Source of the DNA: Pleodorina starrii
Taxonomy: Eukaryota > Chlorophyta > Chlorophyceae > Chlamydomonadales > Volvocaceae
Assembly: GCA_030267565.1 (NCBI GenBank)
Contig: BRXU01000004.1
Coordinates: forward strand, 7,704,001-7,768,000
Reading direction: 5' to 3'
DNA length: 64,000 nt
A model generated the notes under the pieces. The model saw only the letters and a program-made list of their open reading frames with translations, made no database searches and was not told where the DNA came from. Shown here piece after piece: positions 10,662 to 23,942 of this stretch. Numbering within the stretch: position 1 is the stretch's first letter; each line of letters begins with the position of its first letter. Position numbers and translations under genes: made by a program.

Positions 10662-11843
10662 CATGGGCCCATGGCTCGCCCATCATCCAGCAAGCTGGGA
10701 TTCGAAGAACTATCACCACATGTTACAATGTATCGATCGAGCGACTAATCAGCGCCTTCTGCGGTGTGTCCAAGCTGTGTCAGGTTATTATATATTCAAC
10801 CCACTAGCTAGCTAGCTGATCTGTGCCGGGGGTAGAAGTCCAAGTGAGCCCCACTATCTACAAGGCCTCCAGCCATACAGTATGCGACTTGCAAAGCTGA
10901 CAACAATCAACTAAGCATCCTCATCAAGGTATGGTGACTCATATGTAGCCCCGCCCACCCATGCATTACGGATGGATGTGTTGGACTAACCTATTTACTG
11001 CAGAGTACTATTTATATACACTAGATACGTGCTGACAAACGTACTAGGTAGGTACGTATACATACGTGCATCAACGCAAATCTAAATCCTAAATCCAAAA
11101 TCCAAAATCCAAAATCCAAAATCTGCCCATTATCAACATACGTATACATACAACCGCGCAGCTATCCAATCGAAGTCATATTCATTCGTTCCATTATTAT
11201 TAGCATGTGCAGCAGACGTGCGTGCGGCGCCCGCTGTGAATGGATGGCAACGAAGCCCGCCCATTCTGAAGCAACTACTTCTATCTATCTGAACGCCCGC
11301 CCTACGTCCGTCTGCCCCTCCACCAAAGGTTGCGGCTAGAAGAACATGTCCAAGGCGCGTCACTTCATCCAGTACACTCATCACGCGCGCGGCATGGACT
11401 ATCTGATGTCTTGCATATCACTCGAGCCGCACAAAGAAATACCGCGCGCCGGCAGCCGGTTCGGATGATCTTTCACTCGCGCGCATTCGTGGCTCCATAC
11501 ATACGGTTCGTTTCCAGCTGCGAACGACACCGTTTCACTAGGAGGCGCTAGGCTCTGCTTCGTTGTGCGATATGATCTAGCTATTTCAGGCTCTGCTGCT
11601 ATTGCGGTTGGGACGCCACTGGCTCGTGCCACAGGAACCCAGCGTCCTCGCCCGCGGCGCGCTTTGCAGCACTGATTGCGGCGCACGTTGCAGCTGCGTT
11701 GAAGCACTCTATGCCGCTGAGGGTGAGCTGCTCGCCTGTGGTGGGTGCCGCACACTGGAAGGACACCTGCGGATCCATGAACACAATCCGGCAGCGAGCA
11801 GCGTAAAGACGCAATAATGAGAAGGACTGTCTATCTACGGTAG

Positions 11844-12485
11844 CTAGACTTCAATCAACGTGGACCTCCGCACAACCCGCCCGCCGCCAACGGGCCGCCG
11901 CACCAGCAGCCCCCCCCCCGTATCCAGCAGACTCACATTGATCTGGGCATCATCTGGCAGCCCGATGAGCTTCTTGACGCGAGCGCTGAAGTCCTCCGTG
12001 CTGTCAACGCCGGGACGCACCGGGATGACATAGTACTGCAGGGCCGGCGGGCATTGCGGGTAGGAAGAAGCAAGTGAGTGAGGTGCGCGGCGGCAATATA
12101 TATAACCGTATTGCTTGTCTGCTTGTCTGCAAAGGGCGCGCAGCATGCACGTGCAAGAACATGCAGCACGTGCCAAGCAAGCAAAGCAAGCAGCGCAGTA
12201 CACCGGCGGGGGCCAGGAGCTCACCTGCTCGTTGTACAGAATGGCCATGTAGGCAGGTACGCTGGTGCTGCGGAGGTGGTCGGGCGTCAGCGTCTCGTCA
12301 AGCCGCGGAAGGTTGTTGCCGCAGAAGCGGCAGTGGGACTCCTCGCTCCGGCCCGCGCACTGCAGCTGCCAGCGGCCCAGGCAGCCGCGGTGCACATAGC
12401 GGGGGCAGCGGCAGGGCCGCACCAGGGGCTCGGACTGGGCACCCATGAGGCAGATCCAGCAGACATCGTCGGTGGAGTGAACCAT
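11844..12485 (-). CDS. RING-CH E3 ligase-like protein, unit 4, G10 allele in frame
   Basis: Exons 12225-12485 and 11844-12035. In exon 2 the codons for ETYGVE are replaced by a 10-base G tract, giving DTGGG and a 150-aa protein that rejoins the normal frame (LLVRRPV...STLIEV). Two other amino-acid changes from U1 are visible: E17 to Q in the RING-CH loop and T109 to K. The zinc ligands are unchanged. U5 carries the same Q and K, marking U4 and U5 as recent duplicates. Confidence 0.8.
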   Translation of the reverse strand: MVHSTDDVCWICLMGAQSEPLVRPCRCPRYVHRGCLGRWQLQCAGRSEESHCRFCGNNLPRLDETLTPDHLRSTSVPAYMAILYNEQVSSWPPPVYCAACFACLARAACSCTCMLRALCRQADKQYGYIYCRRAPHSLASSYPQCPPALQYYVIPVRPGVDSTEDFSARVKKLIGLPDDAQINVSLLDTGGGLLVRRPVGGGRVVRRSTLIEV

Positions 12486-13133
12486 TTTGATTTGCACGAA
12501 CGAACGGTGTCCGGTTACGTACGGATTGGCTCAAGCTGTACGTACGATTCTGACGGTTTCTGAACTGTCGGCTTAGCTTACTTGGTGCTAGGTATACAGT
12601 GGGCTTGTATGATGCGCTTTAGTTGTGCAGTGTTATACTCGAAAGCACTTGCGATATGAAGACATCAGGTATGTTTGGCTTGCTTAAGTGCACAGGGATA
12701 AACAGCGGGACGCTGTGCTGGATGCGGGTTCTGTCGCCAACGGGTCAGTTGCCGTGTCGGTTGTCGGCTGCCCGCCACCCGACGTACCCCAACAGGTGAG
12801 AGCGGTTGGAATGTCAGCATTCAAACTTTCGACATTGGTGTATGTATCGGTTTGTCTAACGACCTCGAAGCATATTAGCAGTTTTGTTGTAAGGGGACCA
12901 TGCATATCCTGCCTAGGGGCCCATCCAGCAATATATGAAAGTGTTGCAGTTGCTGTCGCATTGCGGATACACATACGAAGCAGGAGCCCAAATATCAACA
13001 CATTATCTGTCAAAAGCATCTGCATGTATCAAGCGATGCACCGTGGGACCCGTGGGACCCGTGGGCCCCATGGGACGCGTGGGGGCCATGGGACCCGTGG
13101 GACCAGAGGGACCCATGGGGCCCGTAGGACCCC

Positions 13134-13301
13134 CATCGACCCATCGGCCCATCGGCCCATCGGCCCATCGGCCCATCGGCCCATCGGCCCATCGGCCCAT
13201 CGGCCCACGGCCCATCGGCCCATCGACCCATCGGCCCATCGGCCCATCGGCCCATCGGCCCATCGGCCCATCGGCCCATCGGCCCATCGGCCCATCGGCC
13301 C
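13134..13301. repeat. CGGCCCAT octamer satellite, unit 4 (about 21 copies)
   Basis: Mostly pure, with one phase slip (CGGCCCACGGCCCAT) and CGACCCAT copies. Confidence 0.95.
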
Positions 13302-14491
13302 ACATGGGCCCATGGCTCGCCCATCATCCAGCAAGCTGGGATTCGAAGAACTTTCACCACATGTTACAATGTATCGATCGAGCGACTAATCAGCGCCTTC
13401 TGCGGTGTGTCCAAGCTGTGTCAGGTTATTATATATTCAACCCACTAGCTAGCTAGCTGATCTGTGCCGGGGGTAGAAGTCCAAGTGAGCCCCACTATCT
13501 ACAAGGCCTCCAGCCATACAGTATGCGACTTGCAAAGCTGACAACAATCAACTAAGCATCCTCATCAAGGTATGGTGACTCATATGTAGCCCCGCCCACC
13601 CATGCATTACGGATGGATGTGTTGGACTAACCTATTTACTGCAGAGTACTATTTATATACACTAGATACGTGCTGACAAACGTACTAGGTAGGTACGTAT
13701 ACAAACGTGCATCAACGCAAATCTAAATCCTAAATCCAAAATCCAAAATCCAAAATCCAAAATCTGCCCATTATCAACATACGTATACATACAACCGCGC
13801 AGCTATCCAATCGAAGTCATATTCATTCGTTCCATTATTATTAGCATGTGCAGCAGACGTGCGTGCGGCGCCCGCTGTGAATGGATGGCAACGAAGCCCG
13901 CCCATTCTGAAGCAACTACTTCTATCTATCTGAACGCCCGCCCTACGTCCGTCTGCCCCTCCACCAAAGGTTGCGGCTAGAAGAACATGTCCAAGGCGCG
14001 TCACTTCATCCAGTACACTCATCACGCGCGCGGCATGGACTATCTGATGTCTTGCATATCACTCGAGCCGCACAAAGAAATACCGCGCGCCGGCAGCCGG
14101 TTCGGATGATCTTTCACTCGCGCGCATTCGTGGCTCCATACATACGGTTCGTTTCCAGCTGCGAACGACACCGTTTCACTAGGAGGCGCTAGGCTCTGCT
14201 TCGTTGTGCGATATGATCTAGCTATTTCAGGCTCTGCTGCTATTGCGGTTGGGACGCCACTGGCTCGTGCCACAGGAACCCAGCGTCCTCGCCCGCGGCG
14301 CGCTTTGCAGCACTGATTGCGGCGCACGTTGCAGCTGCGTTGAAGCACTCTATGCCGCTGAGGGTGAGCTGCTCGCCTGTGGTGGGTGCCGCACACTGGA
14401 AGGACACCTGCGGATCCATGAACACAATCCGGCAGCGAGCAGCGTAAAGACGCAATAATGAGAAGGACTGTCTATCTACGGTAGCTAGACT

Positions 14492-15130
14492 TCAATCAAC
14501 GTGGACCTCCGCACAACCCGCCCGCCGCCAACGGGCCGCCGCACCAGCAGCCCCCCCCCCCCCCGTATCCAGCAGACTCACATTGATCTGGGCATCATCT
14601 GGCAGCCCGATGAGCTTCTTGACGCGAGCGCTGAAGTCCTCCGTGCTGTCAACGCCGGGACGCACCGGGATGACATAGTACTGCAGGGCCGGCGGGCATT
14701 GCGGGTAGGAAGAAGCAAGTGAGTGAGGTGCGCGGCGGCAATATATATAACCGTATTGCTTGTCTGCTTGTCTGCAAAGGGCGCGCAGCATGCACGTGCA
14801 AGAACATGCAGCACGTGCCAAGCAAGCAAAGCAAGCAGCGCAGTACACCGGCGGGGGCCAGGAGCTCACCTGCTCGTTGTACAGAATGGCCATGTAGGCA
14901 GGTACGCTGGTGCTGCGGAGGTGGTCGGGCGTCAGCGTCTCGTCAAGCCGCGGAAGGTTGTTGCCGCAGAAGCGGCAGTGGGACTCCTCGCTCCGGCCCG
15001 CGCACTGCAGCTGCCAGCGGCCCAGGCAGCCGCGGTGCACATAGCGGGGGCAGCGGCAGGGCCGCACCAGGGGCTCGGACTGGGCACCCATGAGGCAGAT
15101 CCAGCAGACATCGTCGGTGGAGTGAACCAT
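14492..15130 (-). CDS. RING-CH E3 ligase-like protein, unit 5, G14 allele, C-terminus frameshifted
   Basis: Exon 1 (14870-15130) encodes the intact RING-CH domain with the E17Q change of U4. In exon 2 (from 14680) the G tract has grown to 14 bases, four more than in U4. The frame shifts after LLDTGGGG and ends in an alternative Ala/Arg-rich tail (ending AEVHVD). The catalytic-type zinc domain is unaffected; only the last 22 or so residues differ. Assembly error at the homopolymer is a real alternative. Confidence 0.6.
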   Translation of the reverse strand: MVHSTDDVCWICLMGAQSEPLVRPCRCPRYVHRGCLGRWQLQCAGRSEESHCRFCGNNLPRLDETLTPDHLRSTSVPAYMAILYNEQVSSWPPPVYCAACFACLARAACSCTCMLRALCRQADKQYGYIYCRRAPHSLASSYPQCPPALQYYVIPVRPGVDSTEDFSARVKKLIGLPDDAQINVSLLDTGGGGAAGAAARWRRAGCAEVHVD

Positions 15131-15787
15131 TTTGATTTGCACGAACGAACGGTGTCCGGTTACGTACGGATTGGCTCAAGCTGTACGTACGATTCTGACG
15201 GTTTCTGAACTGTCGGCTTAGCTTACTTGGTGCTAGGTATACAGTGGGCTTGTATGATGCGCTTTAGTTGTGCAGTGTTATACTCGAAAGCACTTGCGAT
15301 ATGAAGACATCAGGTATGTTTGGCTTGCTTAAGTGCACAGGGATAAACAGCGGGACGCTGTGCTGGATGCGGGTTCTGTCGCCAACGGGTCAGTTGCCGT
15401 GTCGGTTGTCGGCTGCCCGCCACCCGACGTACCCCAACAGGTGAGAGCGGTTGGAATGTCAGCATTCAAACTTTCGACATTGGTGTATGTATCGGTTTGT
15501 CTAACGACCTCGAAGCATATTAGCAGTTTTGTTGTAAGGGGACCATGCATATCCTGCCTAGGGGCCCATCCAGCAATATATGAAAGTGTTGCAGTTGCTG
15601 TCGCATTGCGGATACACATACGAAGCAGGAGCCCAAATATCAACACATTATCTGTCAAAAGCATCTGCATGTATCAAGCGATGCACCGTGGGACCCGTGG
15701 GACCCGTGGGACCCGTGGGCCCCATGGGACGCGTGGGGGCCATGGGACCCGTGGGACCAGAGGGACCCATGGGGCCCGTAGGACCCC

Positions 15788-16157
15788 CATCGACCCATCG
15801 GCCCATCGGCCCATCGGCCCATCGGCCCATCGGCCCATCGGCCCATCGGCCCATCGGCCCATCGGCCCATCGGCCCATCGGCCCATCGGCCCATCGGCCC
15901 ATCGGCCCATCGGCCCATCGGCCCATCGGCCCATCGGCCCATCGGCCCATCGGCCCATCGGCCCATCGGCCCATCGGCCCATCGGCCCATCGGCCCATCG
16001 GCCCATCGGCCCATCGGCCCATCGGCCCATCGGCCCATCGGCCCATCGGCCCATCGGCCCATCGGCCCATCGGCCCATCGGCCCATCGGCCCATCGGCCC
16101 ATCGGCCCATCGGCCCATCGGCCCATCGGCCCATCGGCCCATCGGCCCATCGGCCCA
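15788..16157. repeat. CGGCCCAT octamer satellite, unit 5 (about 46 copies)
   Basis: Almost perfectly homogeneous after a first CGACCCAT. The otherwise near-identical U4 has less than half this copy number, so satellite length changes faster than the rest of the unit. Confidence 0.95.
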
Positions 16158-17335
16158 CATGGGCCCATGGCTCGCCCATCATCCAGCAAGCTGGGATTCG
16201 AAGAACTTTCACCACATGTTACAATGTATCGATCGAGCGACTAATCAGCGCCTTCTGCGGTGTGTCCAAGCTGTGTCAGGTTATTATATATTCAACCAAC
16301 TAGCTAGCTAGCTGATCTGTGCCGGGGGTAGAAGTCCAAGTGAGCCCCACTATCTACAAGGCCTCCAGCCATACAGTATGCGAATTGCAGAGCTGACAAC
16401 AATCAATTAAACATCCTCAAGGTATGGTGACTCATATGTAGCCCCGCCCATCCATGCATCACGGATGGATGCGTTGGACTAATCCATCTACTGCAGAGTA
16501 CAATTATATACACTAGCTAGGTACGTGCTGACGTACGTACTAGGTAGGTACGTAAACATACTTGCATCAACGCAAATCTAAATCCAAAATCCAAAATCCG
16601 AAATCTATCCATAACCAACGTATGTATACATACAACCGCGCAGCTATCCAATCGACGTCATATTCATTCGTTCCATTATTATTAGCATGTGCAGCAGACG
16701 TGCGTGCGGCGCCCGCTGTGAATGGATGGCAACGAAGCCCGCCCATTCATTCTGAAATAACTACTTGTATCTATCTGAACGCCCGCCCTGCGTCCGTCTG
16801 CCCCTCCACCAAATTTTGCGGCTAGAAGAACATGTCCAAGGCGCGTCACTTCATCCAGTACACTCATCACGCGCGCGGCATGGACTATCTGATGTCTTGC
16901 ATATCACTCGAGCCGCACAAATAAATACCGCCAGCAGCCGGTTCGGATGATCTTTCACTACTCGCGCGCATTCGTGGCTCCATACATACGGTTCGTTTCC
17001 AGCTGCGAACGACACCGTTTCACTAGGAGGCGCTAGGCTCTGCTTCGTTGTGCGACGTCATCGAGCTATTTCAGGCTCTGCTGCTATTGCGGTTGGGACG
17101 CCACTGGCTCGTGCCACAGGAACCCAGCGTCCTCGCCCGCGGCGCGCTTTGCAGCACTGATTGCGGCGCACGTTGCAGCTGCGTTGAAGCACTCTATGCC
17201 GCTGAGGGTGAGCTGCTCGCCTGTGGTGGGTGCCGCACACTGGAAGGACACCTGCGGATCCATGAACACAATCCGGCAGCGAGCAGCGTAAAGACGCAAT
17301 AATGAGAAGGACTGTCTATCTACGGTAGCTAGACT

Positions 17336-17962
17336 TCAATCAACGTGGACCTCCGCACAACCCGCCCGCCGCCAACTGGCCGCCGCACCAGCAGCCCCCC
17401 CCCCCGTATCCAGCAGACTCACATTGATCTGGGCATCATCTGGCAGCCCGATGAGCTTCTTGACGCGAGCGCTGAAGTCCTCCGTGCTGTCAACGCCGGG
17501 ACGCACCGGGATGACATAGTACTGCAGGGCCGGCGGGCATTGCGGGTAGGAAGAAGCAAGTGAGTGAGGTGCGCGGCGGCAATATATATACCGTATTGCT
17601 TGTCTGCTTGTCTGCAAAGGGCGCGCAGCATGCACGTGCAAGAACATGCAGCACGTGCCAAAGCAAGCAGCGCAGTACACCGGCGGGGGCCAGGAGCTCA
17701 CCTGCTCGTTGTACAGAATGGCCATGTAGGCAGGTACGCTGGTGCTGCGGAGGTGGTCGGGCGTCAGCGTCTCGTCAAGCCGCGGAAGGTTGTTGCCGCA
17801 GAAGCGGCAGTGGGACTCCTCGCTCCGGCCCGCGCACTGCAGCTGCCAGCGGCCCAGGCAGCCGCGGTGCACATAGCGGGGGCAGCGGCAGGGCCGCACC
17901 AGGGGCTCGGACTCGGCACCCATGAGGCAGATCCAGCAGACATCGTCGGTGGAGTGAACCAT
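17336..17962 (-). CDS. RING-CH E3 ligase-like protein, unit 6, G11 allele, C-terminus frameshifted
   Basis: Exon 1 (17702-17962) matches U1 in protein sequence, including E17. Exon 2 (17336-17521) has an 11-base G tract, one above the in-frame length. The product ends LLDTGGG followed by an Ala/Arg-rich tail ending AEVHVD instead of STLIEV. A synonymous CCC to CCA change in the VRRPV stretch is shared with U7, U9, U10 and U12. Confidence 0.6.
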   Translation of the reverse strand: MVHSTDDVCWICLMGAESEPLVRPCRCPRYVHRGCLGRWQLQCAGRSEESHCRFCGNNLPRLDETLTPDHLRSTSVPAYMAILYNEQVSSWPPPVYCAACFGTCCMFLHVHAARPLQTSRQAIRYIYCRRAPHSLASSYPQCPPALQYYVIPVRPGVDSTEDFSARVKKLIGLPDDAQINVSLLDTGGGAAGAAASWRRAGCAEVHVD

Positions 17963-18576
17963 TTTGATTTGCACGAAGGAACGGTGTCCGGTTACGTACG
18001 GATTGGCCCAAGCTGTACGTACGATTCTGACGGCTTCTGAACTGTCGGCTTAGCTTACTTGGTGCTAGGTATACAGTGGGCTTGTATGATGCGCTTTAGT
18101 TGTGCAATGTTATACTCGAAAGCACTTGCGATATGAAGACATCAGGTTTGTTTGGCGTGCTTAAGTGCAAAGGGATAAACGGCGGGACGCTGTGCTGGAT
18201 GCGGGTTCTGTCGCCAACGGGTCAGTTGCCGTGTCGGTAGTCGGCTGCCCGCCACCCGACGTACCCCAACAGGTGAGAGCGGTTGGAATGTCAGCATTCA
18301 AACTTTCGACATTGGTGTATGTATCGGTTTGTCTAACGACCTCGAGGCATATTAGCAGTTTTATTGTAAGAGGACCATGCATGTCCTGCCTAGGGGCCCA
18401 GCAATAAATAAAAGGGTTGCAGTTGCTGTCGCATTGCGGATACACGCACGAAGCAGGAGCCAAATATCAACACATTATCTGTCAAAAGCATCTGCATGTA
18501 TCAAGCGATGCACCGTGGGACCCGTGGGACCCGTGGGACCCGTGGGACCAGAGGGACCCATGGGGCCCGTAGGACC

Positions 18577-20292
18577 CCCATCGGCCCATCGGCCCATCGG
18601 CCCATCGGCCCATCGGCCCATCGGCCCATCGGCCCATCGGCCCATCGGCTCATCGGCCCATCGGCCCATCGGCCCATCGGCCCATCGGCCCATCGGCCCA
18701 TCGGCCCATCGGCCCATCGGCCCATCGGCCCATCGGCCCATCGGCCCATCGGCCCATCGGCCCATCGGCCCATCGGCCCATCGGCCCATCGGCCCATCGG
18801 CCCATCGGCCCACCGGCCCATCGGCCCACCGGCCCATCGGCCCATCGGCCCATCGGCCCATCGGCCCATCGGCCCATCGGCCCATCGGCCCATCGGCCCA
18901 TCGGCCCATCGGCCCATCGGCCCATCGGCCCATCGGCCCATCGGCCCATCGGCCCATCGGCCCATCGGCCCATCGGCCCATCGGCCCATCGGCCCATCGG
19001 CCCATCGGCCCATCGGCCCATCGGCCCATCGGCCCATCGGCCCATCGGCCCATCGGCCCATCGGCCCATCGGCCCATCGGCCCATCGGCCCATCGGCCCA
19101 TCGGCCCATCGGCCCATCGGCCCATCGGCCCATCGGCCCATCGGCCCATCGGCCCATCGGCCCATCGGCCCATCGGCCCATCGGCCCATCGGCCCATCGG
19201 CCCATCGGCCCATCGGCCCATCGGCCCATCGGCCCATCGGCCCATCGGCCCATCGGCCCATCGGCCCATCGGCCCATCGGCCCATCGGCCCATCGGCCCA
19301 TCGGCCCATCGGCCCATCGGCCCATCGGCCCATCGGCCCATCGGCCCATCGGCCCATCGGCCCATCGGCCCATCGGCCCATCGGCCCATCGGCCCATCGG
19401 CCCATCGGCCCATCGGCCCATCGGCCCATCGGCCCATCGGCCCATCGGCCCATCGGCCCATCGGCCCACCGGCCCACCGGCCCACCGGCCCACCGGCCCA
19501 CCGGCCCATCGGCCCACCGGCCCACCGGCCCACCGGCCCATCGGCCCATCGGCCCATCGGCCCATCGGCCCATCGGCCCATCGGCCCATCGGCCCATCGG
19601 CCCATCGGCCCATCGGCCCATCGGCCCATCGGCCCATCGGCCCATCGGCCCATCGGCCCATCGGCCCATCGGCCCATCGGCCCATCGGCCCATCGGCCCA
19701 TCGGCCCATCGGCCCATCGGCCCATCGGCCCATCGGCCCATCGGCCCATCGGCCCATCGGCCCATCGGCCCATCGGCCCATCGGCCCATCGGCCCATCGG
19801 CCCATCGGCCCATCGGCCCATCGGCCCATCGGCCCATCGGCCCATCGGCCCATCGGCCCATCGGCCCATCGGCCCATCGGCCCATCGGCCCATCGGCCCA
19901 TCGGCCCATCGGCCCATCGGCCCATCGGCCCATCGGCCCATCGGCCCATCGGCCCATCGGCCCATCGGCCCATCGGCCCATCGGCCCATCGGCCCATCGG
20001 CCCATCGGCCCATCGGCCCATCGGCCCATCGGCCCATCGGCCCATCGGCCCATCGGCCCACCGGCCCACCGGCCCATCGGCCCATCGGCCCATCGGCCCA
20101 TCGGCCCATCGGCCCATCGGCCCATCGGCCCATCGGCCCATCGGCCCATCGGCCCATCGGCCCATCGGCCCATCGGCCCATCGGCCCATCGGCCCATCGG
20201 CCCATCGGCCCATCGGCCCATCGGCCCATCGGCCCATCGGCCCATCGGCCCATCGGCCCATCGGCCCATCGGCCCATCGGCCCATCGGCCCA
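18577..20292. repeat. CGGCCCAT octamer satellite, unit 6 (about 210 copies, longest)
   Basis: About 1.7 kb of nearly pure octamers. Interruptions are informative: one CGGCTCAT near the left end, single CGGCCCAC copies, and a block of five CGGCCCAC, one CGGCCCAT and three CGGCCCAC at about 19463-19535. The same 5+1+3 block recurs in U9. Such a long pure repeat is prone to assembly collapse, so the true length may differ. Confidence 0.95.
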
Positions 20293-21478
20293 CATGGGCC
20301 CATGGCTCGCCCATCATCCAGCAAGCTGGGATTCGAAGAACTATCACCACATGTTACAATGTATCGATCGAGCGACTAATCAGCGCCTTCTGCGGTGTGT
20401 CCAAGCTGTGCCAGGTTATTATATATTCAACCAACTAGCTAGCTAGCTGATCTGTGCCGGGGGTAGAAGTCCAAGTGAGCCCCACTATCTACAAGGCCTC
20501 CAGCCATACAGTATGCGAATTGCAAAGCTGACAACAATCAATTAAACATCCTCAAGGTATGGTGACTCATATGTAGCCCCGCCCATCCATGCATCACGGA
20601 TGGATGCGTTGGACTAATCCATCTACTGCAGAGTACAATTATATACACTAGCTAGGTACGTGCTGACGTACGTACTAGGTAGGTACGTAAACATACTTGC
20701 ATCAACGCAAATCTAAATCCAAAATCCAAAATCCGAAATCTATCCATAACCAACGTATGTATACATACAACCGCGCAGCTATCCAATCGACGTCATATTC
20801 ATTCGTTCCATTATTATTAGCTAGCATGTGCAGCAGACGTGCGTGCGGCGCTCGCTGTGAATGGATGGCAACGAAGCCCGCCCATTCATTCTGAAATAAC
20901 TACTTCTATCTATCTGAACGCCCGCCCTGCGTCCGTCTGCCCCTCCACCAAATTTTGCGGCTAGAATAATATGTCCAAGGCGCGTCACTTCATCCAGTAC
21001 ACTCATCACGCGCGCGGCATGGACTATCTGATGTCTTGCATATCACTCGAGCCGCACAAATAAATACCGCCAGCAGCCGGTTCGGATGATCTTTCACTAC
21101 TCGCGCGCATTCGTGGCTCCATACATACGGTTCGTTTCCAGCTGCGAACGACACCGTTTCACTAGGAGGCGCTAGGCTCTGCTTCGTTGTGCGACCTCAT
21201 CGAGCTATTTCCGGCTCTGCTGCTATTGCTGTTGGGACGCCACTGGCTCGTGCCACAGGAACCCAGCGTCCTCGCCCGCGGCGCGCTTTGCAGCACTGAT
21301 TGCGGCGCACGTTGCAGCTGCGTTGAAGCACTCTATGCCGCTGAGGGTGAGCTGCTCGCCTGTGGTGGGTGCCGCACACTGGAAGGACACCTGCGGATCC
21401 ATGAACACAATCCGGCAGCGAGCAGCGTAAAGACGCAATAATGAGAAGGACTGTCTATCTACGGTAGCTAGACTTCAA

Positions 21479-22099
21479 TCAACGTGGACCTCCGCACAAC
21501 CCGCCCGCCGCCAACTGGCCGCCGCACCAGCAGCCCCCCCCCGTATCCAGCAGACTCACATTGATCTGGGCATCATCTGGCAGCCCGATGAGCTTCTTGA
21601 CGCGAGCGCTGAAGTCCTCCGTGCTGTCAACGCCGGGACGCACCGGGATGACATAGTACTGCAGGGCCGGCGGGCATTGCGGGTAGGAAGAAGCAAGTGA
21701 GTGAGGTGCGCGGCGGCAATATATATACCGTATTGCTTGTCTGCTTGTCTGCAAAGGGCGCGCAGCATGCACGTGCAAGAACATGCAGCACGTGCCAAAG
21801 CAAGCAGCGCAGTACACCGGCGGGGGCCAGGAGCTCACCTGCTCGTTGTACAGAATGGCCATGTAGGCAGGTACGCTGGTGCTGCGGAGGTGGTCGGGCG
21901 TCAGCGTCTCGTCAAGCCGCGGAAGGTTGTTGCCGCAGAAGCGGCAGTGGGACTCCTCGCTCCGGCCCGCGCACTGCAGCTGCCAGCGGCCCAGGCAGCC
22001 GCGGTGCACATAGCGGGGGCAGCGGCAGGGCCGCACCAGGGGCTCGGACTCGGCACCCATGAGGCAGATCCAGCAGACATCGTCGGTGGAGTGAACCAT
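21479..22099 (-). CDS. RING-CH E3 ligase-like protein, unit 7, G9 allele, C-terminus frameshifted
   Basis: Exon 1 (21839-22099) encodes the unchanged RING-CH domain. Exon 2 (21479-21658) has a 9-base G tract, one below the in-frame length. The third reading frame is entered, giving a Cys/Gly-rich end (LLDTGGGCWCGGQ...). U10, its block-B counterpart, has G10 and is in frame, so the tract changed after the block duplication or in the assembly. Confidence 0.6.
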   Translation of the reverse strand: MVHSTDDVCWICLMGAESEPLVRPCRCPRYVHRGCLGRWQLQCAGRSEESHCRFCGNNLPRLDETLTPDHLRSTSVPAYMAILYNEQVSSWPPPVYCAACFGTCCMFLHVHAARPLQTSRQAIRYIYCRRAPHSLASSYPQCPPALQYYVIPVRPGVDSTEDFSARVKKLIGLPDDAQINVSLLDTGGGCWCGGQLAAGGLCGGPR

Positions 22100-22721
22100 T
22101 TTGATTTGCACGAAGGAACGGTGTCCGGTTACGTACGGATTGGCCCAAGCTGTACGTACGATTCTGACGGCTTCTGAACTGTCGGCTTAGCTTACTTGGT
22201 GCTAGCTATACACGACAGTGGGCTTGTATGATGCGCTTTAGTTGTGCAATGTTATACTCGAAAGCACTTGCGATATGAAGACATCAGGTTTGTTTGGCGT
22301 GCTTAAGTGCAAAGGGATAAACGGCGGGACGCTGTGCTGGATGCGGGTTCTGTCGCCAACGGGTCAGTTGCCGTGTCGGTAGTCGGCTGCCCGCCACCCG
22401 ACGTACCCCAACAGGTGAGAGCGGTTGGAATGTCAGCATTCAAACTTTCGACATTGGTGTATGTATCGGTTTGTCTAACGACCTCGAGGCATATTAGCAG
22501 TTTTATTGTAAGAGGACCATGCATGTCCTGCCTAGGGGCCCAGCAATAAATAAAAGGGTTGCAGTTGCTGTCGCATTGCGGATACACGCACGAAGCAGGA
22601 GCCAAATATCAACACATTATCTGTCAAAAGCATCTGCATGTATCAAGCGATGCACCGTGGGACCCGTGGGACCCGTGGGACCCGTGGGACCAGAGGGACC
22701 CATGGGGCCCGTAGGAACCCC

Positions 22722-22769
22722 ATCGGCCCATCGGCCCATCGGCCCATCGGCCCATCGGCCCATCGGCCC
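22722..22769. repeat. CGGCCCAT octamer satellite, unit 7 (6 copies)
   Basis: Minimal block of six pure octamers, identical in length to that of U10. Confidence 0.95.
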
Positions 22770-23942
22770 ACATGGGCCCATGGCTCGCCCATCATCCAGC
22801 AAGCTGGGATTCGAAGAACTATCACCACATGTTACAATGTATCGATCGAGCGACTAATCAGCGCCTTCTGCGGTGTGTCCAAGCTGTGCCAGGTTATTAT
22901 ATATTCAACCAACTAGCTAGCTAGCTGATCTGTGCCGGGGGTAGAAGTCCAAGTGAGCCCCACTATCTACAAGGCCTCCAGCCATACAGTATGCGAATTG
23001 CAAAGCTGACAACAATCAATTAAACATCCTCAAGGTATGGTGACTCATATGTAGCCCCGCCCATCCATGCATCACGGATGGATGCGTTGGACTAATCCAC
23101 TGCAGAGTACAATTATATACACTAGCTAGGCACGTGCTGACGTACGTACTAGGTAGGTACGTAAACATACTTGCATCAACGCAAATCTAAATCCAAAATC
23201 CAAAATCCAAAATCTATCCATCACCAACGTACGTATACATACAACCGCGCAGCTATCCAATCGACGTCATATTCATTCGTTCCATTATTATTAGCTAGCA
23301 TGTGCAGCAGACGTGCGTGCGGCGCTCGCTGTGAATGGATGGCAACGAAGCCCGCCCATTCATTCTGAAATAACTACTTCTATCTATCTGAACGCCCGCC
23401 CTGCGTCCGTCTGCCCCTCCACCAAATTTTGCGGCTAGAAGAACATGTCCAAGGCGCGTCACTTCATCCAGTACACTCATCACGCGCGCGGCATGGACTA
23501 TCTGATGTCTTGCATATCACTCGAGCCGCACAAATAAATACCGCCAGCAGCCGGTTCGGATGATCTTTCACTCGATCGCGCGCATTCGTGGCTCCATACA
23601 TACGGTTCGTTTCCAGCTGCGAACGACACCGTTTCACTAGGAGGCGCTAGGCTCTGCTTCGTTGTGCGATATGATCTAGCTATTTCAGGCTCTGCTGCTA
23701 TTGCGGTTGGGACGCCACTGGCTCGTGCCACAGGAACCCAGCGTCCTCGCCCGCGGCGCGCTTTGCAGCACTGATTGCGGCGCACGTTGCAGCTGCGTTG
23801 AAGCACTCTATGCCGCTGAGGGTGAGCTGCTCGCCTGTGGTGGGTGCCGCACACTGGAAGGACACCTGCGGATCCATGAACACAATCCGGCAGCGAGCAG
23901 CGTAAAGACGCAATAATGAGAAGGACTGTCTATCTACGGTAG

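Noticed and set aside
18377..20446. Long open frames of 520-690 codons over the octamer satellites on both strands
   Set aside because: They exist in every frame of both strands because the 8-bp unit has no stop codons. Their ends vary with satellite length and no gene structure supports them.
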